Source: Methanoculleus sp. (GTDB taxonomy: Archaea > Halobacteriota > Methanomicrobia > Methanomicrobiales > Methanoculleaceae). Taken from it: a stretch of DNA of 5,543 nt. This document shows, one piece after another, positions 1 to 5,530 of this stretch; positions within the stretch are counted from its first letter, which is position 1, and each line of letters begins with the position of its first letter. Location of the stretch: positions 1 through 5,543 of the forward strand of contig JALNXI010000140.1 in NCBI GenBank assembly GCA_023230425.1, read 5' to 3'. The translations under genes were made by a program, and so were the position numbers. The notes under the pieces were generated by a model that worked only from the letters and a program-made list of their open reading frames with translations, was not told where the DNA came from and made no database searches.

Positions 1-1
1 G

Positions 2-496
2 ATGCTTGAGAAGATGGCGATGATGGAGCTCAACGAGGCCTACCTCTACTACTCGTGCGCACAGACCGAGAGCGACCCGAGGATCAAGGGGATCTGGGAG
101 AACTTCATGAAGATGGAGATCACGCACTTTTCCGAGTGTGCGAGGCTCATCAAGAAGATCGAGGACCGGGACATCCAGGACCTCGTGAAGGCCGATGTCA
201 TCGAGCCCCTGATCGTCTTCGAGCAGAACAAGGACTACGTCAACAGCGTCATCGACAGCCAGCTCGACCTCGCGCCCCACAACATGGAGTATGTGCGGAT
301 GCGCGACCTCCCGGACAACTGGGCGAGTTTCGGCTACCAGCGCGTCATGAATGCAAAGGGCGTTCCGAGCGAGGAGATCGTCGGCAAGGCGGGTCCGACC
401 CTTGCAGAGCGCGACCAGGCGGAGAACATCCGGAAGGTCAAGCAGGAGATGGCCCGCCGGGTGGAGAGAGGCATGGCCGCGGTGCCGGCCCGGTAA
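2..496 (+). CDS. Ferritin-like/rubrerythrin-like protein, C-terminal part (5' end at window edge)
   Basis: The 164 visible residues look like a ferritin-like helical bundle that would carry a carboxylate-bridged di-iron site. Residues about 1-23 form an amphipathic helix with Glu9 and Glu12 (MELNEAY). After a short SDPR turn, a second helix at about 27-53 carries an ExxH motif (Glu39-His42, MEITH). This Glu...ExxH pair is the half-site pattern of rubrerythrins and ferritins. Residues about 58-85 may form a further helix. The tail from about 100 is charged and has no motif I recognise. Only one ExxH is visible, so either the other half-site lies upstream of the window or the site is incomplete. 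The ATG at base 2 has only one base before it and no visible ribosome site, so the true start is probably further left. The gene converges on the histidine kinase. Family is likely from motif and helical pattern; the exact role (peroxide reduction, iron handling) cannot be told. Confidence 0.7.
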   Translation: MLEKMAMMELNEAYLYYSCAQTESDPRIKGIWENFMKMEITHFSECARLIKKIEDRDIQDLVKADVIEPLIVFEQNKDYVNSVIDSQLDLAPHNMEYVRMRDLPDNWASFGYQRVMNAKGVPSEEIVGKAGPTLAERDQAENIRKVKQEMARRVERGMAAVPAR

Positions 497-498
497 AT

Positions 499-514
499 AC
501 TCTTTTTCCTTTCT
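499..514 (+). terminator. T-rich tract after the ferritin-like gene
   Basis: Directly after the TAA at 494-496 the plus strand reads ACTCTTTTTCCTTTCT. A U-rich run just past a stop codon is the usual intrinsic termination signal in Archaea and needs no preceding hairpin. It would end the plus-strand transcript before it runs into the convergent kinase gene. Confidence 0.5.
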
Positions 515-522
515 GTGGGCCT

Positions 523-541
523 GCAGGGGCTCCGGCCCTGC
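523..541. other. GC-rich hairpin between convergent genes
   Basis: GCAGGG (523-528) and CCCTGC (536-541) pair perfectly around a 7-base loop in the 64-base gap between two convergent genes. It lies 20 bases past the kinase stop on the minus strand, but an A-rich stretch rather than a T-tract follows on that strand, so it is not a classic terminator for the kinase. It could stabilise either 3' end or block read-through. Confidence 0.4.
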
Positions 542-560
542 CCGTCTCGCGACCTCGTGA

Positions 561-2966
561 TTATGGGCCCTGCTCCGCCGGCCTGCCGGATTCGTCGTCG
601 CCGGCCTTCCAGAGCGTGAACCGGAACACCGCCCCCGCATCCGCGGTGCCTGGCACCCGGTCTTCGACCCAGATCCTGCCGCCGTAGCGGGCCACGAGCA
701 TCCGGCAGATCGAGAGGCCGAGGCCCTGGCCGTTCCCCCGGGCCTTCCCCTGCTCGAACCGGGAGAAAATCGCCTCCTTCGCATCGTCCGGGATCCCGGG
801 GCCGGTGTCGGTGACGCTGACCTGGACCTTTCCTTCCTCTTCCGCATCCTCGACCGTTATGCCTATATCAACCTCCGGCCCGCCGTGCTTCGCGGCGTTG
901 CCGATGAGGTTCGTGAAGACCTCCGGCAGAAGGTCGTCGGCGAAGACCGTCACGCCCTGGCCGTCGTAATTGATACGGGCATCCGGGTAATGGGCGATCT
1001 CCTCCCTGATCACCCGGTCGAGGTCGACCGGGATAAGTCCGGTCCGCCTCTCGCGGATCTTTCGGATGGTCCCGACGTTTCCGGTGATCTCGATGCTCTT
1101 TCTGATGCTGCCCTGCAGTTTCTGCAGGTACTCCCGCTCCTCCCCGGCGAGCATATCCATGAGCAGGTCGGCGTATATGTTCGCGACGTTGTCGGCGTTC
1201 CGGATGTCGTGGGTGAGGATATCCAGGTAGAGGTTCGCCTCCCGGTTCGCTGCCTCAAGCCTCTGGTAGAGCATTCTCCGAAGGACCCCGGCCCCGGTCT
1301 CCCGGCCGACCGCCTCGATGATCCGGCGGGTCGCGGCCGGGATCTCCTGCACGGTGGTGCTCCCGAGCACGAGGGCTCCGACGACCGAGGATTCGGCGAT
1401 GAGCGGGATGAACGCGAGGGAGGCGACGCCGAAGTCCGCGAGCATGTCCTGCTCCCGGCTGCCGGCACCTTCCGTCCCCTCGACGAACCAGGGCTGGCCG
1501 GCAACGAAGACCCTGTTGTAGGGCCGGTGGCGGACGTTGAGGGTCCGGTTCTGCATCAGGGCGAACTCGGAGACCTTCCGGTGGCACCGGATGCCGGCCT
1601 GTATCCGGTCCGCTCCCTCCAGCATATAGATCGCCCCGATGTCGAACCCGAGGTTGTCGAGGACGGCGTCGAGCGTATTGTCAAGGAGCTCGTCCAGGCT
1701 GAACGCGGATGCCGACGCGGTGATGACCGCGTTTAAGACGGCAAGCCTCCTGTTCCTTATACGGACCTTCTCTTCCGCCCTTATCCGCTCCGTGACATCG
1801 GCAAGCGAGAAGACCAGCCCCTGGACGCTTCCTTTCGCATCCTTCACCGGCACGAGGCTCCAGTCCCAGTAAGTCGTCCCGCGTTCGGGCTGGTCAACGT
1901 ACGAAAACGGCTTTGCGTATACTCGGAACGCCTCCCCGGTATCCCGCGCCCGCTCAAAGATCGCCTGGTTCTTCGGGTTTTGGAAGAGGTCGAAATGTCT
2001 TCGCCCGAGAAGTTCTTCCCTTGCGTACCCGGATCCTTCGGCGTAAGCCGTGTTCACGCGGACGAACCGCAACTCCGCATCGAGGTAGGCGAGGTGGACG
2101 TCGGTGTACTCCATGACCGTCCGGAGGAGGTCGCGCTCTTCCGCGAGGTCGGCTGCGAGCGACTGGTTCTCGGCGAGCAGCCGCTCCCGCTCTGCATCCG
2201 CCCGCTTCCTCCGGGTGATGTCCCGGGCGAGCCACCGGATCTCCGTAAGGCTCCCCTGCGCGTCCCGGACGGCCGTGGCCGAGAAGGAGACCGGGATGGG
2301 CTCTCCGGTTGCCGGCTGCACCCAGGCCTCGATCCCCCGCAGGGGGCCCGGGGCTCCGCCCTCAAACCGGGCGACGAGGTCAAGGTAGGCCTTCCTGTAC
2401 TCAGGAACAATGTGATCGGTGCTAGCCGTCCCGATCAGGCTTTGGCGATCTCTCGCGAGAAGGAGGGCTCCCGCCCGGTTCACGTCGAGGATCGTTCCTC
2501 GCGGGTCGCAGACGAAGTAGCCGTCGGGGGCGAGGTCGAAGAGTTCCCGGTAGTGGCTGTGATCCTGCGTGATCTGCCGGTACTTCTCCTCGCTCTCCTT
2601 CCTCGCGGTGATATCGCTGACGAGAAGGACCACCGTCCCATCGTCCTGGACCCGGATCGAGCACGCCACCCAGCGGTCGGGAGCGATCCGGCATTCCAGC
2701 CCGGAGAGCACTGTCCCTGCCCGGAGCGCCGCGAGCAGCCGGTCGGCTGCTTCCTGATCGTCGATGAGCGGTACGATGTGGGTGCGCACGAGCGCCATCC
2801 CGTTCGCCCCGGAGAGGTCCCGGCTGTCCGGCAGCGACAGGAGGCGACGAAAGGCCTGGTTGACCCGCACGACCCTTCTCTCGGCGTCGAGCAGGAGCAG
2901 GCCTTCGTCGAGTTCGTCGAGGGAAGAGTCCGGAACGGATTGGGTCGGAGGTGTCGTTGCATGCAT
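561..2966 (-). CDS. PAS-PAS-PAS-GAF sensor histidine kinase, soluble, methanogen-type H-box
   Basis: This 801-residue two-component sensor kinase autophosphorylates on a histidine and should pass the phosphate to a response regulator, which is absent from the window. Domains in order: PAS1 about 15-122, ending in VSDITARK; PAS2 about 135-255, ending in ARDITRRK; a charged coiled-coil linker about 253-283; PAS3 about 284-398, ending in LADVTERI; GAF about 408-565. The phosphoacceptor helix has LTHDIRN with His586, a variant H-box common in methanogen kinases. The HATPase domain follows, with N-box NLIGNAAKH (686-694), G1 DTGPGIP (720-726), F-box around IFSRFEQG (733-740) and G2 GQGLGLSI (746-753), so the catalytic centre looks intact. 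There is no signal peptide or membrane segment, so it should sense cytoplasmic or diffusible cues. The GAF and PAS ligands are unknown. The start ATG is the only reasonable one in frame. A GGGAG at 2979-2983 lies 12 bases upstream, rather far for a ribosome site. Long open frames on the opposite strand are GC-bias shadows. Confidence 0.96.
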   Translation of the reverse strand: MHATTPPTQSVPDSSLDELDEGLLLLDAERRVVRVNQAFRRLLSLPDSRDLSGANGMALVRTHIVPLIDDQEAADRLLAALRAGTVLSGLECRIAPDRWVACSIRVQDDGTVVLLVSDITARKESEEKYRQITQDHSHYRELFDLAPDGYFVCDPRGTILDVNRAGALLLARDRQSLIGTASTDHIVPEYRKAYLDLVARFEGGAPGPLRGIEAWVQPATGEPIPVSFSATAVRDAQGSLTEIRWLARDITRRKRADAERERLLAENQSLAADLAEERDLLRTVMEYTDVHLAYLDAELRFVRVNTAYAEGSGYAREELLGRRHFDLFQNPKNQAIFERARDTGEAFRVYAKPFSYVDQPERGTTYWDWSLVPVKDAKGSVQGLVFSLADVTERIRAEEKVRIRNRRLAVLNAVITASASAFSLDELLDNTLDAVLDNLGFDIGAIYMLEGADRIQAGIRCHRKVSEFALMQNRTLNVRHRPYNRVFVAGQPWFVEGTEGAGSREQDMLADFGVASLAFIPLIAESSVVGALVLGSTTVQEIPAATRRIIEAVGRETGAGVLRRMLYQRLEAANREANLYLDILTHDIRNADNVANIYADLLMDMLAGEEREYLQKLQGSIRKSIEITGNVGTIRKIRERRTGLIPVDLDRVIREEIAHYPDARINYDGQGVTVFADDLLPEVFTNLIGNAAKHGGPEVDIGITVEDAEEEGKVQVSVTDTGPGIPDDAKEAIFSRFEQGKARGNGQGLGLSICRMLVARYGGRIWVEDRVPGTADAGAVFRFTLWKAGDDESGRPAEQGP

Positions 2967-3001
2967 GGTGCAGTTGGTCTCCCGGGTATCCTGGCTCTGT
3001 T

Positions 3002-3012
3002 AAGAAGAAAAG
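3002..3012 (-). terminator. T-rich tract after the decarboxylase
   Basis: On the minus strand CTTTTCTTCTT begins 30 bases past the TGA of the decarboxylase (3043-3045). It is a plausible archaeal U-rich terminator lying between the decarboxylase and the kinase. It suggests that the two are separate transcription units, although they run in the same direction. Confidence 0.4.
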
Positions 3013-3022
3013 TTTCTGGTGC

Positions 3023-3031
3023 AAGATAAAG
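3023..3031 (-). promoter_or_regulatory. Candidate TATA box for the histidine kinase
   Basis: CTTTATCTT on the minus strand lies about 60 bases upstream of the kinase ATG. Archaeal transcription usually starts about 25 bases past the TATA centre, which gives a leader of roughly 35 bases. The purine-rich BRE expected just upstream is weak here. It is an assignment by position and composition only. Confidence 0.3.
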
Positions 3032-3042
3032 GTAGGCAGGGG

Positions 3043-4518
3043 TCAGGCCAGCTCGTCCCCCATTCGGATCACTTCCCGCACAAGAAGATCGAAGTCGTCT
3101 TGCCTGCTGCGATGATTTGTAACGGCGATATGGAGGTACTTCCTACCCCTGATGCTGACAATCGAGGGGACAGCTATCCCCCGCTCCTGGAGCTCGACCT
3201 CGATCTGCTTGTTCAGATCGTCGAGCCGGGCGTCGTCTAAGTCGGGTCGGGTGTAGCGGAAGTTGACGATATTCAGTGAGACCGGCAACGCCAGCTCAAG
3301 TTCCGGAGCGTCTTTTACCAATCGAGCCAGGTAGTGTGCCTGGTCGATGTTCTGCTCTATGAGTCGTCCGTACCTGGCGGTGCCGTGCTCTTTGAACGTC
3401 ATCCAGGCCTTGAGTGCATGAAAGCCGCGTGAAAGCTCGAAACCGTAGTCCGCAAGCCAGGGCACGTCGACGCCGGTTAAGCCGCGCTCTCCTTCGCCGT
3501 GGGCGAGATACGTCGGGGTCAACGAGAAGGCGCGGCGGTGCTCTTCGGCGTTCCTGACAAGGATACAGCCGATTGGGTACTGCAGGTACATCCACTTGTG
3601 GAGATCGAACGCCAGGGAATCCGCTCGCTCCATGCCGGCGACGAGGTGCTTATACCCGGGAGCGATGGCCGTCCAGGCACCGCTTGCACCGTCGACGTGG
3701 AACCAGCATCTCTCCTCGGCAGAGATGTCTGCGAGGGCGTTGAGATCGTCTATGGCGGCCGTGTTGGTCGTCCCGGCGGCCCCGACGATGCACATGGGGA
3801 GGAGTCCGTTCGCACGGTCGGTTTTGATAGCCACCTTCAGGGCCGCAACGTCGATCTGCATGAACTCGTTTGCGGGGATCCGGCGCAGTGCGTCGTTCCC
3901 GAAGCCGAGCAGTTCGACAGCTTTCTGGACCGAGGAATGCGTCTCATCCGAGCAGTAGATGGTCATCTGCTGCGGTGCGTCGGTCATCCCTCTGCTCCTC
4001 ACGTCGAACCCGGCCATGGCGTTCCGCGCAACAGCGAGGCCAATCAGGTTTGAGGCCGAGCAGCCGCTGGTGATAAGACCGCTTGCGGCAGGAGGGTACC
4101 CCAGAAGCGTCTTGCACCAGTCGATAACCTGCATCTCGACGTAGTTGTTGCTGACGTAGGAGAACGCTCCGCTGACCGCATCCGTCGAGGCCGCGAGCAT
4201 CTCGCCAAACATCCCCATCACGGTCCCGGATCCGGCGACCCAGCCCCAGAACCTCGGATGGCTGTTGCCTACCTGGTGCGGGAGTATGTACCGGACGTAC
4301 TCGCGGTATACATCATCGGCCGGTTCGGGGTCGAGCGGGGGTGGCCCCTCAAAGTGAACTCTGACATGCTCCGGCGCATGCTGCCAGACCGGCCGGTCCC
4401 GTAATGTCTCCAGGTAGTCCATGGTGTCATCGAGGATACGGTGGCCCAGAGCGCGCATGGACTCCCAGTCTTCCGGATCCAGGGTTTCTTCACAACGTGC
4501 TTCTGTCTGTCTGTCCAT
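3043..4518 (-). CDS. Group II PLP-dependent amino acid decarboxylase (aromatic amino acid decarboxylase type)
   Basis: This 491-residue enzyme should remove the alpha-carboxyl of an L-amino acid, probably aromatic, to give an amine and CO2 using pyridoxal phosphate in the cytosol. Family marks are clear: HPRFWGW (87-93) followed by GSGT and a helix typical of the family; SGCSASN (151-157), the phosphate-cup region; DETHSSVQKA (191-200), with His194 as the residue that stacks on the cofactor ring; GTTNTAAID (249-257); HVDGASGAW (274-282), with Asp276 holding the pyridine nitrogen; and DLHKWM (305-310), with Lys308 as the Schiff-base lysine. Length matches bacterial and eukaryotic aromatic decarboxylases (about 470-500) and is well above the roughly 370-400 residues of MfnA, the methanofuran-pathway decarboxylase of methanogens, so it is probably an additional, possibly acquired enzyme. 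The usual HVDAA is HVDGA here. Start is well supported: AGGAGGG lies 5 bases before the ATG. Substrate (Trp, Tyr, Phe, Dopa, Glu) cannot be read from the sequence. Confidence 0.95.
   Translation of the reverse strand: MDRQTEARCEETLDPEDWESMRALGHRILDDTMDYLETLRDRPVWQHAPEHVRVHFEGPPPLDPEPADDVYREYVRYILPHQVGNSHPRFWGWVAGSGTVMGMFGEMLAASTDAVSGAFSYVSNNYVEMQVIDWCKTLLGYPPAASGLITSGCSASNLIGLAVARNAMAGFDVRSRGMTDAPQQMTIYCSDETHSSVQKAVELLGFGNDALRRIPANEFMQIDVAALKVAIKTDRANGLLPMCIVGAAGTTNTAAIDDLNALADISAEERCWFHVDGASGAWTAIAPGYKHLVAGMERADSLAFDLHKWMYLQYPIGCILVRNAEEHRRAFSLTPTYLAHGEGERGLTGVDVPWLADYGFELSRGFHALKAWMTFKEHGTARYGRLIEQNIDQAHYLARLVKDAPELELALPVSLNIVNFRYTRPDLDDARLDDLNKQIEVELQERGIAVPSIVSIRGRKYLHIAVTNHRSRQDDFDLLVREVIRMGDELA
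4502..4515 (-). repeat. Short tetranucleotide repeat in the decarboxylase start region
   Basis: The second to sixth codons of the decarboxylase contain 3.5 copies of a 4-base unit (GACA on the coding strand, encoding D-R-Q-T-E). A change of one unit would shift the frame. The copy number is low and the repeat may be chance. Confidence 0.5.
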
Positions 4519-4523
4519 GATGG

Positions 4524-4530
4524 CCCTCCT
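4524..4530 (-). promoter_or_regulatory. Strong ribosome binding site of the decarboxylase
   Basis: AGGAGGG on the minus strand lies 5 bases upstream of the ATG at 4516-4518. It is the best Shine-Dalgarno sequence in the window and fixes the decarboxylase start. Confidence 0.75.
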
Positions 4531-4571
4531 CGTGGGATATCTTGCCTGGTAGGAGTCTTGCCACCTGTGCT

Positions 4572-4590
4572 GTTATAGATTCTCTTTTGG
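4572..4590 (-). promoter_or_regulatory. Candidate BRE/TATA promoter of the decarboxylase
   Basis: The minus strand reads CCAAAAGAGA followed directly by ATCTATAAC, a purine-rich BRE-like element next to a TATA-like box. Starting about 25 bases downstream would give a leader of roughly 30 bases containing the AGGAGGG ribosome site. Spacing and order fit archaeal promoters well. It supports independent expression from the trpF-like gene upstream. Confidence 0.45.
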
Positions 4591-4626
4591 ATACGGGGGC
4601 CTCCGGGAACTCCGGGGTTAAAATGG

Positions 4627-4642
4627 GTCGTGCTTATACGAC
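4627..4642 (-). terminator. Hairpin after the trpF-like gene
   Basis: GTCGT and ACGAC pair perfectly around a 6-base loop, 12 bases past the TGA at 4655-4657. On the minus strand it is followed within a few bases by CATTTTAA, giving a hairpin plus short T-run. The stem is only 5 bp, so this is a weak terminator candidate. Confidence 0.35.
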
Positions 4643-4654
4643 GGTATGGGTAGT

Positions 4655-5305
4655 TCAACCTTCCAGCAGAGTGTTTCTTGCTTCGCGGGCAAAAGCCAGA
4701 GTTTTCTCGGGGTTGCGGATACCATCTTTCTTGACGCCGGTATGCACGTCGACCCCGTATGGGCGGACTTTCCGTATTGCCTCCGCGACATTCTCCGGCG
4801 TAAGCCCTCCTGCGAGTATCACGGGAATTGCCGAGTTTGTCACAATTTTTGCACTGATATTCCAGTCGTGAGGAATTCCCGTTCCCCCCAGTTTCTCCCG
4901 GGTCCTGGTGTCGAGGATGAGCGCATCGGCATAGGGCTCATAGCGTTTTCCCATCTCGATAGCCGACTCGTCCATCACGTGAACGGCTTTCACGATCTTC
5001 AGATACGGGAGGGCATCGCGGATGATGTCGATTTCGGATGGTTCGACGATATTCTGGATCTGCAATGTCGTGCAGTGTGAATCGTTCACCAGTCTGATGA
5101 GGTCTTCTGTCTCCTGCAGATGGGTGACCGCGACCGGTTCGATGAACGGCGGGAGTTGTCGTATCATCTTCGCAGTTTCTGCCGGAGTTACAAAATCGCT
5201 GCTTTGATGCGTCACGCCCATAATGAAACCCATAGCATCGCAGCCTGCATCGATTGCAGGCTGCATATCCAAAAGACTGGCTGTTCCACAGAATTTAACA
5301 CGCAT
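4655..5305 (-). CDS. TrpF-like (phosphoribosylanthranilate isomerase family) TIM-barrel protein
   Basis: This 216-residue protein has the length and layout of TrpF, the (beta/alpha)8 enzyme that isomerises phosphoribosylanthranilate in tryptophan synthesis. Seen here: strand 1 VKFCG with Cys6, the general base in TrpF; GCDAMGFIMG (21-30); LILDT with Asp132, the general acid; GGTG (140-143) and HDW (146-148, FDW in TrpF); AGGLTPENV (165-173) and GVDVHTGV (184-191), the phosphate-binding loops. Several pocket positions differ. The conserved Arg of the S-x-R-Y/F-V/I motif aligns with Asp37 (SSDFV), the QLHG motif reads QIQN (82-85), and DVSSGVE reads DVHTGVK. It may therefore use a different substrate, or be a divergent true TrpF. 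No other trp gene lies in the window. Start ATG follows a weak GAGAG purine run 6 bases upstream. GC content is visibly lower than in the kinase. Family is sure, activity is not. Confidence 0.9.
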   Translation of the reverse strand: MRVKFCGTASLLDMQPAIDAGCDAMGFIMGVTHQSSDFVTPAETAKMIRQLPPFIEPVAVTHLQETEDLIRLVNDSHCTTLQIQNIVEPSEIDIIRDALPYLKIVKAVHVMDESAIEMGKRYEPYADALILDTRTREKLGGTGIPHDWNISAKIVTNSAIPVILAGGLTPENVAEAIRKVRPYGVDVHTGVKKDGIRNPEKTLAFAREARNTLLEG

Positions 5306-5314
5306 CGGAAACTC

Positions 5315-5331
5315 TCTGTCGTTATGACAGA
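5315..5331 (-). promoter_or_regulatory. Inverted repeat overlapping the ribosome site of the trpF-like gene
   Basis: The minus strand reads TCTGTC-ATAAC-GACAGA, a perfect 6-bp inverted repeat with a 5-base spacer, 9 bases before the ATG. The purine-rich ribosome site (GAGAG, 5312-5316) overlaps its proximal end. It could be a regulator's operator or an mRNA hairpin that limits ribosome access. It does not contain TGTACA, the TrpY operator core. Confidence 0.4.
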
Positions 5332-5380
5332 TAGGGTATTTGCAGATCTCAAAGGCCGCGACGACAGATCCGTGGCGGCG

Positions 5381-5389
5381 TTATGTAAA
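5381..5389 (-). promoter_or_regulatory. Candidate TATA box of the trpF-like gene
   Basis: TTTACATAA on the minus strand is preceded by GGCTTCC and lies about 80 bases before the ATG. A start about 25 bases downstream would give a leader of roughly 50 bases containing the inverted repeat. Another AT-rich site, GCAAATACC near 5334-5342, is an alternative. Confidence 0.25.
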
Positions 5390-5416
5390 GGAAGCCATCA
5401 GGAAAGTTGCTTGGAG

Positions 5417-5497
5417 TGCCCCCGCCCGGATTTGAACCAGGAGCGTTCCAAATCCTTATTACGGGTGAGCGCGCATTCTCATCTATGCCACAGCCAA
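5417..5497 (-). pseudogene. tRNA-like sequence, probable degenerate tRNA gene
   Basis: Read on the minus strand, the 3' half is textbook tRNA: T-stem CCTGG/CCGGG (5437-5441 and 5425-5429), loop TTCAAAT, acceptor 3' strand CGGGGGC (5418-5424) and discriminator A (5417). The B-box GGTTCAAATCC is intact. Upstream, GCAT (5485-5488) and ATGC (5473-5476) form a perfect D-stem, and TGGCATAGATG fits the A-box consensus. The rest fails. The 5' acceptor strand should be GCCCCCG but reads TTGGCTG, pairing at about four of seven positions counting wobbles. The 31 bases between D- and T-stems form no good anticodon stem; the best try is GCTCA/TAAGG around CCCGTAA, suggesting a decayed Thr(CGT) tRNA, but it leaves a long variable region. 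A class II (Leu/Ser) reading fits the length but not the pairing. Most likely a pseudogene or integration remnant. Confidence 0.6.
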
Positions 5498-5520
5498 ACA
5501 AACCCTTCTACAACGGCCAG

Positions 5521-5530
5521 ATAAGATATG
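5521..5530 (-). promoter_or_regulatory. Candidate TATA box upstream of the tRNA-like sequence
   Basis: CATATCTTAT on the minus strand is centred about 29 bases upstream of the predicted 5' end of the tRNA-like sequence, the normal archaeal distance. The stretch from here to the window edge shows nothing else I can name. Confidence 0.25.

Noticed and set aside
55..687. 210-codon open frame overlapping the ferritin-like gene in another frame
   Set aside because: Low-complexity, Arg/Pro/Gly-rich product that crosses the convergent 3' ends of two better-supported genes. The ferritin-like frame has clear helix and ExxH patterns.
885..1736. 283-codon open frame on the plus strand opposite the kinase GAF and catalytic domains
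   Set aside because: Same reason: it mirrors the codon bias of the kinase and shows no motif or ribosome site.
1980..3029. Long 349-codon open frame on the plus strand opposite the kinase
   Set aside because: It lies fully antisense to conserved PAS-domain coding sequence. Its product has no recognisable domain and is the Arg/Pro/Gly/Val-rich type expected from a GC-rich antisense frame.
3499..4053. 184-codon plus-strand open frame opposite the decarboxylase
   Set aside because: Antisense to the PLP-binding motifs of an unmistakable enzyme, with no family features of its own.
4646..5080. 144-codon plus-strand open frame opposite the trpF-like gene
   Set aside because: Antisense to the conserved TrpF loops, with no recognisable domain.
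5417..5497. Functional class II (Leu/Ser) or intron-containing tRNA
   Set aside because: The 31-base middle would suit a long variable arm or insertion, but no 5-bp anticodon stem or later partner for GCTCA can be found and the acceptor stem does not pair.
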